A stretch of DNA of 35,566 nt, taken from the NCBI GenBank assembly GCA_947643615.1, contig CANRWO010000038.1, forward strand, positions 1 through 35,566, written 5' to 3'. This DNA comes from an uncultured Lachnospiraceae bacterium. Lineage in GTDB: Bacteria; Bacillota; Clostridia; Lachnospirales; Lachnospiraceae. Shown here one piece after another: positions 1 through 8,048 of the stretch. Positions within the stretch are counted from its first letter, which is position 1; each line of letters starts with the position of its first letter. The translations under genes were made by a program, and so were the position numbers. The notes below the pieces were generated by a model. The model searched no databases. It was given only the letters and a program-made list of their open reading frames with translations, and was not told the origin of the DNA.

Positions 1-8
1 GAAAAGAA

Positions 9-28
9 GCAGCGACCGGAATCGCTGC
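9..28 (-). terminator. Hairpin after the SCIFF gene, terminator or attenuator
   Basis: Perfect 7-bp arms GCAGCGA (9-15) and TCGCTGC (22-28) enclose a 6-base loop. On the minus strand the stem is followed by the pyrimidine run TTCTTTTC. It sits 26 bases after the SCIFF stop codon, before the expected maturase gene. It could set a high precursor-to-maturase ratio by partial termination; this is inferred from position only. Confidence 0.55.
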
Positions 29-53
29 CACTCTGGTGTACCACAACGCTCAA

Positions 54-197
54 TTATTTGATCTTCTCACAGCTCTGATTTCCTACGGTACAGGAAGTCT
101 TACAAGCCGATTGGCAAGACGTCTGGCACTCGCCGCATCCGCCCTTTTTCATGGACTCTTTCAGGTCTCTGGTGGTCAAAGTCTTAATATGTTTCAT
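54..197 (-). CDS. scfA: SCIFF ranthipeptide precursor (six cysteines in forty-five residues)
   Basis: This 47-residue ORF encodes a small peptide starting MKHIKTLTTRDLKESMKKGG. Six cysteines follow at residues 21, 24, 28, 32, 36 and 43, and the C-terminal end is CEKIK. That pattern is the hallmark of the SCIFF family, which is nearly universal in Clostridia. In this family a partner radical SAM/SPASM enzyme (ScfB) installs thioether cross-links between cysteines and acceptor residues. An AAGGAGG ribosome site (208-214) lies 10 bases before the ATG, and a strong promoter lies further upstream. The maturase gene normally follows immediately, so it should lie just beyond the left edge of the window. 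The biological role of mature SCIFF is not established; signalling roles have been proposed for ranthipeptides. The family assignment is secure from the sequence itself. Confidence 0.93.
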   Translation of the reverse strand: MKHIKTLTTRDLKESMKKGGCGECQTSCQSACKTSCTVGNQSCEKIK

Positions 198-252
198 TAT
201 AATATAGCCTCCTTCATGGATTTTCTGTCCTCAGACTATTCAAAGCAATGAC

Positions 253-281
253 ATTATAGCATACTATAAGCTGTTTGTAAA
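253..281 (-). promoter_or_regulatory. SigA-type promoter of the SCIFF gene
   Basis: On the minus strand the -35 box is TTTACA (276-281), the spacer is 17 bases, and the -10 box is a perfect TATAAT (253-258). This matches the vegetative consensus at 11 of 12 positions and predicts a leader of about 50 bases. The gene is therefore likely to be expressed strongly by itself. Confidence 0.75.
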
Positions 282-330
282 AGACTTTTTTCATCAATCC
301 CCAAAATCCCCAAAATTGCATTCCCCAAAG

Positions 331-1389
331 TCAGTCCGTTTCCTTTGCCACCACCACAAACCGCCCGTCTTCCACATGATAAGCACAGGTGGACAGAGTC
401 AGGAATTTATCGCCATACCGGGCCTCCACGCCGGTATCATACAGGGACAGCTCCTTGATATTGTCATAAAAGTAGTGGAATTCCTCCGGGGTGTCCGCCT
501 GGAAAAAATTATAGTACTTGAACACCTGGTCCGTGACATAGAATACCTGGCTCTGGAAAACTGCTATTACTTCATAATCATGCCGGCCCTCTTCCGTATA
601 CAGCTTCATATATTTATGTTCTCTGTAATAATCCTCTGACCGGTATTCCTCCAGCTCCCCGAACATACTGCCGTCCTTCATGTTATGCCCATGGATCAGG
701 ATGTTGGTGGTGAAGTCCCCGTCCTGAACCGAGCTGTCTTCATCCAAGATCAGGCTGCCTCTTTTGTCCTCCTCCCCTTCAAAGTTCCGGTAGAGGTAAT
801 ATTCATCCTCTCCCTCCCGCTGGAGGACAGGATAATCTATGGCAGTCCCCTCCACTTGCAGCCATCCCTTAATGTCGGGATATTCCCGGAAGACTGTCCC
901 ATAAGGGTTCTCCCTTTCGGGAACCTCCAAAGCGGCAAGGGTTTCCCCTGAGATAACATCCGCCACAACACTGCCCGGCAATTCCTTCAGGACTGCCTGT
1001 CCCTCCAGCCGCAGCGCCTCAAGCGCCTTCTCGGTCTCCGCAGCCGTCCTGTGATAATCCACCAAAAGAATACCTGTGACCACAGCGCATACGGCTGCTC
1101 CGGCAGCCAGCAGGGCAACGGTGCGTCTGCGCCGCGCCTCCGCCAGGGCATGTCCCCGGAGGGGCATGGGTGGTTCCGGTGGTTCCGGTTGTCCCGGCTG
1201 TCCCAGCTGCCCGTCTGACTGTTCCAACAGCTCATCTGACTGTCCCGGCTGTTCCAACAGCTCGTTTGGTTGTCCCGGCTGCCCGTTCAACTGTTCCGGC
1301 TGCCCGGCTGACTGTCCCGGCTGCTGCCCTGAAGACAGCTTTGTCCTTCTTTTTTGATGGTTCTTTTCTTTGTTGTTATATGTTTTCAT
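331..1389 (-). CDS. srtB: Class B sortase with a long Gln/Gly/Pro-rich cytosolic tail
   Basis: A membrane transpeptidase expected to cleave a C-terminal sorting motif and attach surface proteins to the peptidoglycan. The start chosen is the ATG at 1389, which has a GGGAG site 8 bases upstream; the frame is open to 1557 but without a good start there. The 352-residue protein has a basic N-terminus, a repetitive PGQ/LLEQ segment (residues about 21-74) and one membrane helix (about 90-111). An extracellular sortase domain follows. The catalytic residues expected for class B are visible: His235 in HGHNM, Cys335 in TLSTC and Arg343 in DGRF. The family usually has its membrane anchor close to the N-terminus, so the extra cytosolic tail is unusual. 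It is the last gene of an operon that begins with a VPKTG-bearing protein, its obvious candidate substrate. Confidence 0.9.
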   Translation of the reverse strand: MKTYNNKEKNHQKRRTKLSSGQQPGQSAGQPEQLNGQPGQPNELLEQPGQSDELLEQSDGQLGQPGQPEPPEPPMPLRGHALAEARRRRTVALLAAGAAVCAVVTGILLVDYHRTAAETEKALEALRLEGQAVLKELPGSVVADVISGETLAALEVPERENPYGTVFREYPDIKGWLQVEGTAIDYPVLQREGEDEYYLYRNFEGEEDKRGSLILDEDSSVQDGDFTTNILIHGHNMKDGSMFGELEEYRSEDYYREHKYMKLYTEEGRHDYEVIAVFQSQVFYVTDQVFKYYNFFQADTPEEFHYFYDNIKELSLYDTGVEARYGDKFLTLSTCAYHVEDGRFVVVAKETD

Positions 1390-1489
1390 TTCCGTATCTC
1401 CCAAAATGTCTCCCTGCCAGGGTATGTTTAAGAATGCTTTCTGTCCGATGTGCGGCACAATGTGGGGGATATCTGCGCAGGCCCAAAAT

Positions 1490-3154
1490 TCACGGCTCTT
1501 CTGGGGCAAGTCCGGGCCTGGCCCGCAGCATTGCCTCGGAAATCCCCAGCACCGCAAATATCAGCGGCGTGGACGTCGTCTGCTGGAAACTGACGGCCCC
1601 ATGCAGGCAATACCCTGCTATGGCCAAAATTCCCCAGTATGCTTCTTTGCACCGCCTGCGCGCTCTCCACAGCCTCACAAAACCTGTGATAAAGATTCCG
1701 GCGTAGCAGGCCAGTCCCATCCCGCCCTGGTTGACCAGCATATTCAGCCACTCGTTATGGGCATTGGCATAGACTGCCGTTTCCCACTGCCCGGTAGGGT
1801 GGATGATATCGTTTACGGCAAAGACGGAATATACCGCATGATAAAAGCAGTCAGGACCTGCGCCGAACACTTTCCGGTACAGCGGGCTCTGCATAAAATA
1901 TTCCAGGCTCATGCGCCACAGCGCGCCTCTGTCATTTCCCCAGCCGTCCATGATCCGCAGAAGGCTTTTTTCTCCCAATGCCATCCATATGCGATCCGAC
2001 ACCTGGCACAGGATAAAGACGGCCATGGCTGCGGCCGCCAAAATACCCCCGGCCAACCCTGCCGCCTTTTTTAACTTCCCGCTTTCCAAATAATCCGTTT
2101 TTCCCCTTTTTTCCCGGAAAGCCAAAACCAGTACAGCAATGCCGGACAGGGCAAAAAGCGCCGCCCACCCCTTCCAGAACAAAACCCTCCTCAGGGAGCC
2201 GTCTTCCACCAGGACCAACCCCCTCAGCCGGATTCCCTGCACGCCCAGCAGGGCCGCAGCGGGGCAGCAAAGGGTTATGGAGCAAAACCGCAACAGCTTT
2301 TTGCGGCTTCCCAGGGCATCCGGGAGCAACACCGCCATCATTGCCAACGGTATCAGGTATCCGCTCTCGCTGCCCTGTGTCAATATCGTCAAAAAGACAA
2401 GCAGGCTGCCCGCTAACCCCGCCGCCTTTTTGTATTTCTCACCCACATACCCCAAATAGAAACAAGCCGAAGCCGCCACACTGAGGTACCCGCAGTACCA
2501 ATTCTGATTTCCGATGGTTGAAAGCAGATGTTCCGCATCCCAGCTCCCAGGCTCCATTCCCCGCAGGGTTCCAAGGGGATCATATACGTACCTGTTCATT
2601 ACCGCCACGGACATCACGATCCATACGCACAGAAAACAGTACCATATCACCTTTTCCACAGGAATCATTTCCGTCCCGGAGCATGTTTGAAAATTGTTTC
2701 CTGGCGGATGGGTGTCACCGTTTGCGGGAGCTGAAACCGTCTTACAGATGATGGGCCGAATAAAGAACCCGCAGCGGGACAAGGCAAAATAGGCCCAGAC
2801 AAACAAAAATTGGCTGAAAAACCCCATATGCCACCCGGAAAATCCCCAAAGGGCTGTGGGACGATTCATGCTGAATCCAAAAGAAAGCAAAGATGCTGCC
2901 AGATAACCCAGCATCATCATATCGGTCCATGAAAGCCTCCCGGCGGCCCCTTCCCCTCCTCCGCTGATGCGCCACAAGAACTGCAGGGCAGAAAGGAGCA
3001 CGCAGAACATGACCGTGACGTTGCGGAAGAACTGGTATTTTACATCGCCGATCATATAAAAGCCGTCCCGCATATATAATGGAAGCAGGACAAACAGCAG
3101 TATACAATAGACTTCCGCTGCCGTCTTCAAGTATTCTTCCGTTTTCTTCCTCAT
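1490..3154 (-). CDS. Wzy_C / O-antigen ligase family polytopic membrane protein
   Basis: A protein of 554 residues with around a dozen hydrophobic segments. Its C-terminal half carries the Wzy_C-type signature: an Arg-rich ALWRMSLEYF stretch, GAGPDCF, then AHNEWLNMLVNQGG. Family members polymerise or transfer lipid-linked glycans on the outer face of the membrane; the family includes O-antigen ligases, teichuronic/capsular polymerases and protein O-oligosaccharyltransferases of the PglL type. The ATG at 3154 was chosen because an AAGGGG site lies just upstream; an in-frame start at 3193 has no such site. It lies between a surface-anchored protein gene and a sortase gene, all in one direction. 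It may therefore act on the same surface protein or on an associated wall polymer. The exact substrate cannot be read from the sequence. Confidence 0.8.
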   Translation of the reverse strand: MRKKTEEYLKTAAEVYCILLFVLLPLYMRDGFYMIGDVKYQFFRNVTVMFCVLLSALQFLWRISGGGEGAAGRLSWTDMMMLGYLAASLLSFGFSMNRPTALWGFSGWHMGFFSQFLFVWAYFALSRCGFFIRPIICKTVSAPANGDTHPPGNNFQTCSGTEMIPVEKVIWYCFLCVWIVMSVAVMNRYVYDPLGTLRGMEPGSWDAEHLLSTIGNQNWYCGYLSVAASACFYLGYVGEKYKKAAGLAGSLLVFLTILTQGSESGYLIPLAMMAVLLPDALGSRKKLLRFCSITLCCPAAALLGVQGIRLRGLVLVEDGSLRRVLFWKGWAALFALSGIAVLVLAFREKRGKTDYLESGKLKKAAGLAGGILAAAAMAVFILCQVSDRIWMALGEKSLLRIMDGWGNDRGALWRMSLEYFMQSPLYRKVFGAGPDCFYHAVYSVFAVNDIIHPTGQWETAVYANAHNEWLNMLVNQGGMGLACYAGIFITGFVRLWRARRRCKEAYWGILAIAGYCLHGAVSFQQTTSTPLIFAVLGISEAMLRARPGLAPEEP

Positions 3155-3192
3155 TTGTTTCCCCTTTGACCGGCATTGTCCCGCCCACTGCA

Positions 3193-3221
3193 AAAGCGGA
3201 GGTCAATACCGCCTCCGCTTT
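3193..3221 (-). terminator. Intergenic hairpin between the surface-protein and ligase genes
   Basis: Ten-base perfect arms AAAGCGGAGG (3193-3202) and CCTCCGCTTT (3212-3221) flank a 9-base loop. On the minus strand only a short TTTT run follows, so this may be an attenuator or mRNA-stabilising stem rather than a full terminator. Its position, after the abundant substrate gene and before ligase and sortase, fits lowering expression of the enzymes relative to the substrate. Confidence 0.5.
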
Positions 3222-3253
3222 CGCTGCCATTCCGGTTACTTCTTTAACATATT

Positions 3254-4249
3254 TTACTTATTTTCTTTTTTTCTCAAAGCAAAAGCGGCTGCGGAACATG
3301 CTGCGCCTGCCATAGCAAAAGGCATCACAGGAACCGTCGTGTCTCCGGTTTTGGGCACGGAATCTTTTACGCCCTGGGCGGCTGCAGGTTCATCTGCGCT
3401 GTCGTCGTCTTCATTATCGTTATTGTCAGTTTCGTTACCGTTATTATCGGTATTGTTCCCATTATTATCGTCCGTGTTGCCGGTATCGTCTCCGCCATCG
3501 CCTGCATTGTCAGGCGCCGGCCCTTCCACAAATGCAAAAATACTGAAGGATGACACGCTGAACGTAATGGTTCCATCGCCATTGGCCGTATAATTTACAA
3601 CTTCGTAGTCCTCGCTCACACCATCCGCATAGTGCCGGATATGCATATCTTCCACATTGAATCCTGCAGGTGCAGACAACGTGATCTGAACGGGGCACAG
3701 CAGATTGTGGCTGTCTGCCACACCGAACAGAGAGATATCCACCTGCAGATTTTTACCGTCTACGGCAGCACTCTCCCCCTCTCCGGGATATTTTACGGAC
3801 AACCGCACATTTACATTTTCTCCCTCTGCGTTCAAGGCGGCTCCGGATGCCTTTACAACGGGAATCTCACCTACCTCGGAGACTGCATCCGTAGTAACCC
3901 CGACTTCTCCCATCATCATCTCAAACTGCCGGAACTGGCCGGCAATTTGGGGGTCAATCTCGATCAGCCTCTGTATCGTTTCCACGCCCATGGCATCGGA
4001 AATGGCACGCAATACCTCCGGCAGGGACATCGTCTCAGGATATACAACCGCAGTCCCGTCTTCCCACCCTATGCCTAAGCTAGTGCCCCGGCCGGACAGG
4101 TTGTTAAAAAACTCATTGATAAAGCGATATGCCCTTTGGGTCTCACCGGAATTACCGGACGCAGTGGCCACGGTGGAAAAAAGATTACCTACAGGCGCTA
4201 CGACCAATGCGCAGGCCAGTAACAATGCTGACAAAATACGTTTTTTCAT
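3254..4249 (-). CDS. VPKTG-motif cell-wall-anchored surface protein
   Basis: A 331-residue secreted protein. A signal peptide with a KKR start and a hydrophobic core covers about residues 1-31. The mature part (32-250) is not a domain I recognise; it has a helical first half and a more beta-like second half. A low-complexity stretch rich in Asp, Asn, Gly and Thr (about 250-285) then acts as a likely wall-spanning spacer. The sorting signal follows: VPKTGD at 298-303, a hydrophobic segment, and the basic tail LRKKENK. This is a canonical sortase substrate, and a class B sortase is encoded two genes downstream. The start has a GGAGG site 10 bases upstream. Its promoter contains an 11-base G tract, so production may switch on and off. 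Function is unknown. Confidence 0.85.
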   Translation of the reverse strand: MKKRILSALLLACALVVAPVGNLFSTVATASGNSGETQRAYRFINEFFNNLSGRGTSLGIGWEDGTAVVYPETMSLPEVLRAISDAMGVETIQRLIEIDPQIAGQFRQFEMMMGEVGVTTDAVSEVGEIPVVKASGAALNAEGENVNVRLSVKYPGEGESAAVDGKNLQVDISLFGVADSHNLLCPVQITLSAPAGFNVEDMHIRHYADGVSEDYEVVNYTANGDGTITFSVSSFSIFAFVEGPAPDNAGDGGDDTGNTDDNNGNNTDNNGNETDNNDNEDDDSADEPAAAQGVKDSVPKTGDTTVPVMPFAMAGAACSAAAFALRKKENK

Positions 4250-4295
4250 GAAAAATTATTCCTCCTGTGTTCTTAAATTGTTTTGTCATACGTGA

Positions 4296-4339
4296 ATTTT
4301 ACCCCCCCCCCCGTATATTTTTGTCAATATTTTTGTCAA
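4296..4339 (-). promoter_or_regulatory. Candidate phase-variable promoter with an 11-G spacer tract
   Basis: On the minus strand a perfect TTGACA (4322-4327) is separated from TAAAAT (4296-4301; five of six consensus bases) by 20 bases. The 11 bases next to the -10 box are all G (4302-4312 on the plus strand are C). Optimal spacing is 17, so loss of three G's would create a near-consensus promoter. A second TTGACA (4334-4339) lies 12 bases further upstream and is 16 bases from TATACG (4312-4317), a poorer -10. Homopolymer tracts between -35 and -10 boxes are a known phase-variation device in other bacteria; here the switching is inferred. Confidence 0.65.
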
Positions 4340-4393
4340 TATTTTTTCTGAATATCAACAATTCTTTCGGACATCGGTGGGAAGCCTAAAACC

Positions 4394-4771
4394 TCAACTC
4401 AGCATACCCCCAAGCATACCCCCGGCCGCACAGAGTACCAGGGTGGTAACGGCGGAATCCCCCAGATGCCCCGCAGGTTCACCCAGGGCCATGGATATCC
4501 CTGCCAATACGAGAAAGTAAGCGCTTCCCATCAAAAGCCCCCAGAGAAACTTTCTGTTTTTCAGCCTTTTCCCGGCTATGAATCCGGCAAAAAACGTAGC
4601 CGCCACATAAATGGCAATGATGACAATCGATACAATGCTCTCCGTCAACCCCACTTTATAAAGCAGAAAAGCCAGCAGCGCCAATAAAACACCTGTCAAT
4701 ATGTAAGAAAAAAGCAAAGTCTTTAACAGAAACAAAACTGGTATGTTTCCCTGATTCGTTGTCTGTTCCAT
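4394..4771 (-). CDS. TIGR04086-type four-helix membrane protein
   Basis: A 125-residue protein with four predicted membrane segments separated by short loops (for example a basic AGKRLKNRKFLWG loop). It resembles the TIGR04086 family of small clostridial membrane proteins, which have no established function. The ATG at 4771 is preferred because AAGGAGG lies 6 bases upstream; the TTG at 4777 would overlap that site. It is transcribed away from the divergent CorC-like gene and is followed by the promoter of the sortase-substrate operon, so it appears to be a single-gene unit. Confidence 0.7.
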   Translation of the reverse strand: MEQTTNQGNIPVLFLLKTLLFSYILTGVLLALLAFLLYKVGLTESIVSIVIIAIYVAATFFAGFIAGKRLKNRKFLWGLLMGSAYFLVLAGISMALGEPAGHLGDSAVTTLVLCAAGGMLGGMLS

Positions 4772-4833
4772 CCGCAACCTCCTTGTAAATCTATAAATTT
4801 TCTATAAAATAATATGCAGCCGCGTCCATAAAC

Positions 4834-4862
4834 TTGACAATAAGAACCGGATACGGTATATT
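4834..4862 (+). promoter_or_regulatory. SigA-type promoter of the CorC/HlyC-family gene
   Basis: TTGACA (4834-4839), a 17-base spacer and TATATT (4857-4862), followed by a leader of about 30 bases and an AAGGAG ribosome site at 4883-4888. It is one of the best promoter matches in the window and the only one reading rightwards in the first 30 kb. Confidence 0.75.
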
Positions 4863-4897
4863 TAACTGCAAATACATGAAAAAAGGAGTGGATTTTT

Positions 4898-6202
4898 TTG
4901 GATGCCCCAGGTGTCATACAACTTATTTTGATTGCTGTTCTAGTTTTTCTTTCCGGTTTTTTCTCTTCAGCCGAAACGGCTTTTTCTACCGTCAACCGCG
5001 TGCGGATGCGCTCTCTCGAGGAGGAAGGCAGCAAAAGCGCCGCCAGGGTCAATAAGATATTGGAAAATTACAGCAAAATGCTCAGCAGCATTTTGATTGG
5101 TAACAATATTGTAAACCTTACGGCTTCTTCCCTTGCCACTACTCTGGCAATGCGGGTCAATTTGGCCACAGGTATTGCAACCGGTGTCCTGACCATTATA
5201 GTCCTGCTTTGCGGCGAGATCGTTCCCAAGACATGGGCCATGCTTTCATCAGAAAAAATTTCCCTAGCTTACAGCGGAATAATCTACGGATTGATGCAGA
5301 TTATGACCCCCGTTATCTATATTGTGGATAAAATGGCAAACGGCATTCTGCGCCTGCTGCACATCGACCCCAACAAAAAGATTACCACCATGACCGAGGC
5401 GGAGCTGCGGACATATGTGGAAGTCAGCCATGAGGACGGGGTCATTGAGTCTGAAGAGCGCGAGATGATCTACAATGTGTTTGATTTCTCTGACGCCCAG
5501 GCGAAAGACATCATGATCCCTAGGATCAATATGGTAACAGTCGATATTAATGACAGCTACAGCCAGATCATGTCCGTGTTCCGTGAGTCCATGTATACAC
5601 GTCTTCCCGTTTACCAGGATGACAACGATAATATCATAGGCCTCATCAACATCAAAGACTTCATATTATGTGAGGACGAAGAACATTTTCATGTAAAGGA
5701 TATCCTCAGGGATGCCCATTATACATATGAATTTAAAAAGGTTGCCGACCTGCTGTATGAGCTGCGTGAGACCACCACCAATGTGACCTTCGTCTTAAAT
5801 GAGTACGGCGCTACCGTAGGAATGATCACGCTGGAAGATCTGCTGGAGGAAATCGTAGGGGAGATCCGTGACGAGTATGACGAAGATGAGGAAGAGCTGA
5901 TCCAGGAACTGGACGAACACTCTTATCTCGTGGAAGGAAGTATGAAGCTTGACGATATCAATGACGAACTTGGCACAGAGCTTGACAGTGAGGACTACGA
6001 TTCCATCGGCGGCCTCATCATAGAATGCCTGGACCGCCTTCCCGAAGATAATGAGGAAGTCACTTTGGAAAATGGTATCCACTTAAAAGTACAGGGAATC
6101 GAACAGAACCGTATCGTAAAAGTGCTGATGACCCTGCCTGAGCCTTCCGAAGACGAGTCGGAGAAAGAAGGGTCCGGTGAAAAAGAACCCTCTGAAGAAT
6201 AA
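4898..6202 (+). CDS. CNNM/CorC-HlyC family membrane protein with CBS pair
   Basis: A 434-residue protein with the standard architecture. An N-terminal DUF21 membrane domain contains about four helices and the conserved GEIVPK motif near residue 106. A CBS pair covers about residues 205-320, and a C-terminal CorC_HlyC (transporter-associated) domain covers about 340-425. The last segment is a Glu/Ser-rich acidic tail. Family members are linked to Mg2+ or other divalent-cation transport in the cytoplasmic membrane and are often mis-annotated as hemolysins. The start is a TTG with AAGGAG 9 bases upstream; there is no better in-frame ATG before the membrane domain. It is a single-gene unit with its own promoter and a hairpin terminator. 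Confidence 0.88.
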   Translation: MDAPGVIQLILIAVLVFLSGFFSSAETAFSTVNRVRMRSLEEEGSKSAARVNKILENYSKMLSSILIGNNIVNLTASSLATTLAMRVNLATGIATGVLTIIVLLCGEIVPKTWAMLSSEKISLAYSGIIYGLMQIMTPVIYIVDKMANGILRLLHIDPNKKITTMTEAELRTYVEVSHEDGVIESEEREMIYNVFDFSDAQAKDIMIPRINMVTVDINDSYSQIMSVFRESMYTRLPVYQDDNDNIIGLINIKDFILCEDEEHFHVKDILRDAHYTYEFKKVADLLYELRETTTNVTFVLNEYGATVGMITLEDLLEEIVGEIRDEYDEDEEELIQELDEHSYLVEGSMKLDDINDELGTELDSEDYDSIGGLIIECLDRLPEDNEEVTLENGIHLKVQGIEQNRIVKVLMTLPEPSEDESEKEGSGEKEPSEE

Positions 6203-6250
6203 CACCTGATTTCATTGGCACATCCGCATAGTTCAGTCCGTGCCTCTTAT

Positions 6251-6283
6251 ACCCCACCGGCGTCACTGCCGATGGGGTTTTTT
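6251..6283. terminator. Bidirectional terminator between corC-like gene and pstB
   Basis: Arms ACCCCA (6251-6256) and TGGGGT (6273-6278) with an inner GGC/GCC pairing form a GC-rich stem followed by six T's on the plus strand. On the opposite strand the stem is followed by a mixed AT stretch, so it may also help end the converging pst transcript. Confidence 0.8.
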
Positions 6284-6375
6284 CAGCCAAAAAAAACTCC
6301 TGCCGGAGCGTGTTTGGCAGTTCATTCTTCCGCTGTTATGTACGAATATGGCCCGGATCACAGGCCGGAGAGCCT

Positions 6376-7134
6376 CTATCCGAACCTCCCCAAAATATAG
6401 TCTTTGGTGAGCCGTTCCCTGGGTCTTGTAAACAGGGCACGGGTGTCCCCGAATTCCACCACTTCGCCGGTCAGGAAAAATGCCGTGTAGTCCGACACCC
6501 TGGCCGCCTGCTGCATATTATGGGTCACCACCACCACCGTATACCGCTTCTTCAGGTTCCTCATCAGCTCCTCCACCTTTAACGTGGAAACAGGGTCCAG
6601 GGCTGAAGTAGGCTCATCCATCAGAAGCACTTCCGGCTCCACCGCCAGTGCCCTGGCGATACACAGGCGCTGCTGCTGCCCGCCGGACAGTCCCAGGGCC
6701 GGCCTTCCCAGCCGGTCCTTCACCTCATCCCAAATTGCCGCGCCCCCCAATGCTCCTTCCACGATCCCGTCAAGCTCCTGCCTGGACCTGATCCCATGGA
6801 TCCTGGGGCCATAGGCCACATTGTCATAAATGCTCATGGGGAAAGGCGTGGGCTGTTGGAATACCATGCCCACCTTTTTCCGCAGCAACGTGATATCCAC
6901 CCTTCTGTCATAAATATCTTCTCCGTCTAAAAGGATCCTGCCTTCGACCCTGGCGCCCTTCACCAAGTCATTCATACGGTTTATGCACTTTAATAAGGTG
7001 GACTTCCCGCAGCCGCTGGGTCCGATCAAGGCTGTAACGGCATGGTCCCGGATCTCCATATCCACATTTCTCAGCGCATGGTTTCTCCCGTAAAAAAGGT
7101 TCAGGCTCTTTACCGAGATTTTGCTGTTTTCCAT
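6376..7134 (-). CDS. pstB: Phosphate ABC transporter ATP-binding protein
   Basis: The 252-residue ATPase subunit of the high-affinity phosphate importer, acting on the cytosolic face of the membrane. Walker A is GPSGCGKST (residues 38-46), the signature LSGGQQQR starts at 149, and Walker B is VLLMDEP (about 169-175) followed by TSALDP. Length is typical of PstB. The ATG at 7134 overlaps the end of pstA by 25 bases, indicating translational coupling. It is the last gene of pstS-pstC-pstA-pstB; the usual phoU does not follow, because the converging corC-like gene and a terminator lie there. Confidence 0.97.
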   Translation of the reverse strand: MENSKISVKSLNLFYGRNHALRNVDMEIRDHAVTALIGPSGCGKSTLLKCINRMNDLVKGARVEGRILLDGEDIYDRRVDITLLRKKVGMVFQQPTPFPMSIYDNVAYGPRIHGIRSRQELDGIVEGALGGAAIWDEVKDRLGRPALGLSGGQQQRLCIARALAVEPEVLLMDEPTSALDPVSTLKVEELMRNLKKRYTVVVVTHNMQQAARVSDYTAFFLTGEVVEFGDTRALFTRPRERLTKDYILGRFG

Positions 7135-8048
7135 TTCATACCATACCTTTTCCGCCCATACAAACTACTTCTCTTATATTTTCCCGGGGCAATTTTCATC
7201 AGCAGGTTTATCAGCATCACCAGGGCAATCAGCACGCACCCCACGCCAAAGGCAATGTCATATTTACCGTTCTGCATCTGCAGGTACAGTTCTATGGTCA
7301 GTGTCCCCCCGGATTCCAACGCTTTACCGCCTAACTCCCGCAGGTCGTTTGCCGGGCCGTTCCCCAGCCTGGGCAGAAGCCTTCCGCTTCCCGCAGTGAA
7401 AAGGAGCGCGGCGGATTCCCCCAGGATCCTTCCCACAGACAGGATCAGGCCGGTCACTATCCCCGGCCTGGCAGACGGAAGCAGTATCGTGCGGATCATA
7501 TGCCATTTGGTAGCTCCCATTCCCAGCGCCCCGTTCCGGTAACTCTCCGGCACCGCCCGCAAAGCCTCCTGGGTATTGCGGATCATCAGCGGGAGCACCA
7601 TCAGGGACAGGGTCAGCGCGCCTCCCAGCAGGGAATAACCCAAATGCAGCGTCTCCCCGAAAAACACCATGCCAAACAGGCCATAGATAACGGAAGGGAT
7701 GCCGGACAAGGTCTCCGTAGTAAATTCAATGAGCCTTACCAGCTTCCCCGGCCTGGCATATTCGTTAAGGTAAATAGCTGCCCCCACACCTGCCGGAGCG
7801 GCAAACAGAAGCGTCAGGACAACCATATAGAGGGTGTTTACCAGGTTGCCGGCAATCCCCGCCGTCTGCCGAAGCGTACTGGTAACGGAGGTCAGGAAAC
7901 TCCAGCTCAATACCGGAACCCCCCTGGCAAAGACATAGCCAATGATTCCCAAAAGCAGCGTTACCGCAACGGACGCCGCACCGTAGATTACCGCCGACAG
8001 AAATATCTCTGCCGGGCGCCTGCGCTTTTGATATAAGGTCTCACTCAA
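7110..8048 (-). CDS. pstA: Phosphate ABC transporter permease PstA
   Basis: A 312-residue polytopic permease with six membrane segments. It carries the conserved permease loop that contacts PstB ([20 protein letters not shown] region). It pairs with PstC to form the phosphate channel. The frame opens with a TTG at 8048 whose last bases overlap the pstC stop codon (TTGA). A purine-rich GGTGGGAG lies just ahead, so spacing is tight and reinitiation from pstC translation is likely. The basic C-terminus (KWKTAKSR) overlaps pstB. Confidence 0.95.
   Translation of the reverse strand: MSETLYQKRRRPAEIFLSAVIYGAASVAVTLLLGIIGYVFARGVPVLSWSFLTSVTSTLRQTAGIAGNLVNTLYMVVLTLLFAAPAGVGAAIYLNEYARPGKLVRLIEFTTETLSGIPSVIYGLFGMVFFGETLHLGYSLLGGALTLSLMVLPLMIRNTQEALRAVPESYRNGALGMGATKWHMIRTILLPSARPGIVTGLILSVGRILGESAALLFTAGSGRLLPRLGNGPANDLRELGGKALESGGTLTIELYLQMQNGKYDIAFGVGCVLIALVMLINLLMKIAPGKYKRSSLYGRKRYGMKWKTAKSR

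Noticed and set aside
36..251. 71-codon plus-strand frame
   Set aside because: It is antisense to the well-supported SCIFF gene and has no ribosome site.
285..350. Three GGGG runs on the minus strand, possible G-quadruplex
   Set aside because: Only three runs of four G's are present, so a standard four-run quadruplex cannot form.
1076..1706. Plus-strand Cys/Pro-rich or Val/Pro-rich frames
   Set aside because: They are mirror images of the repetitive sortase tail; low-complexity GC-rich repeats keep several frames open.
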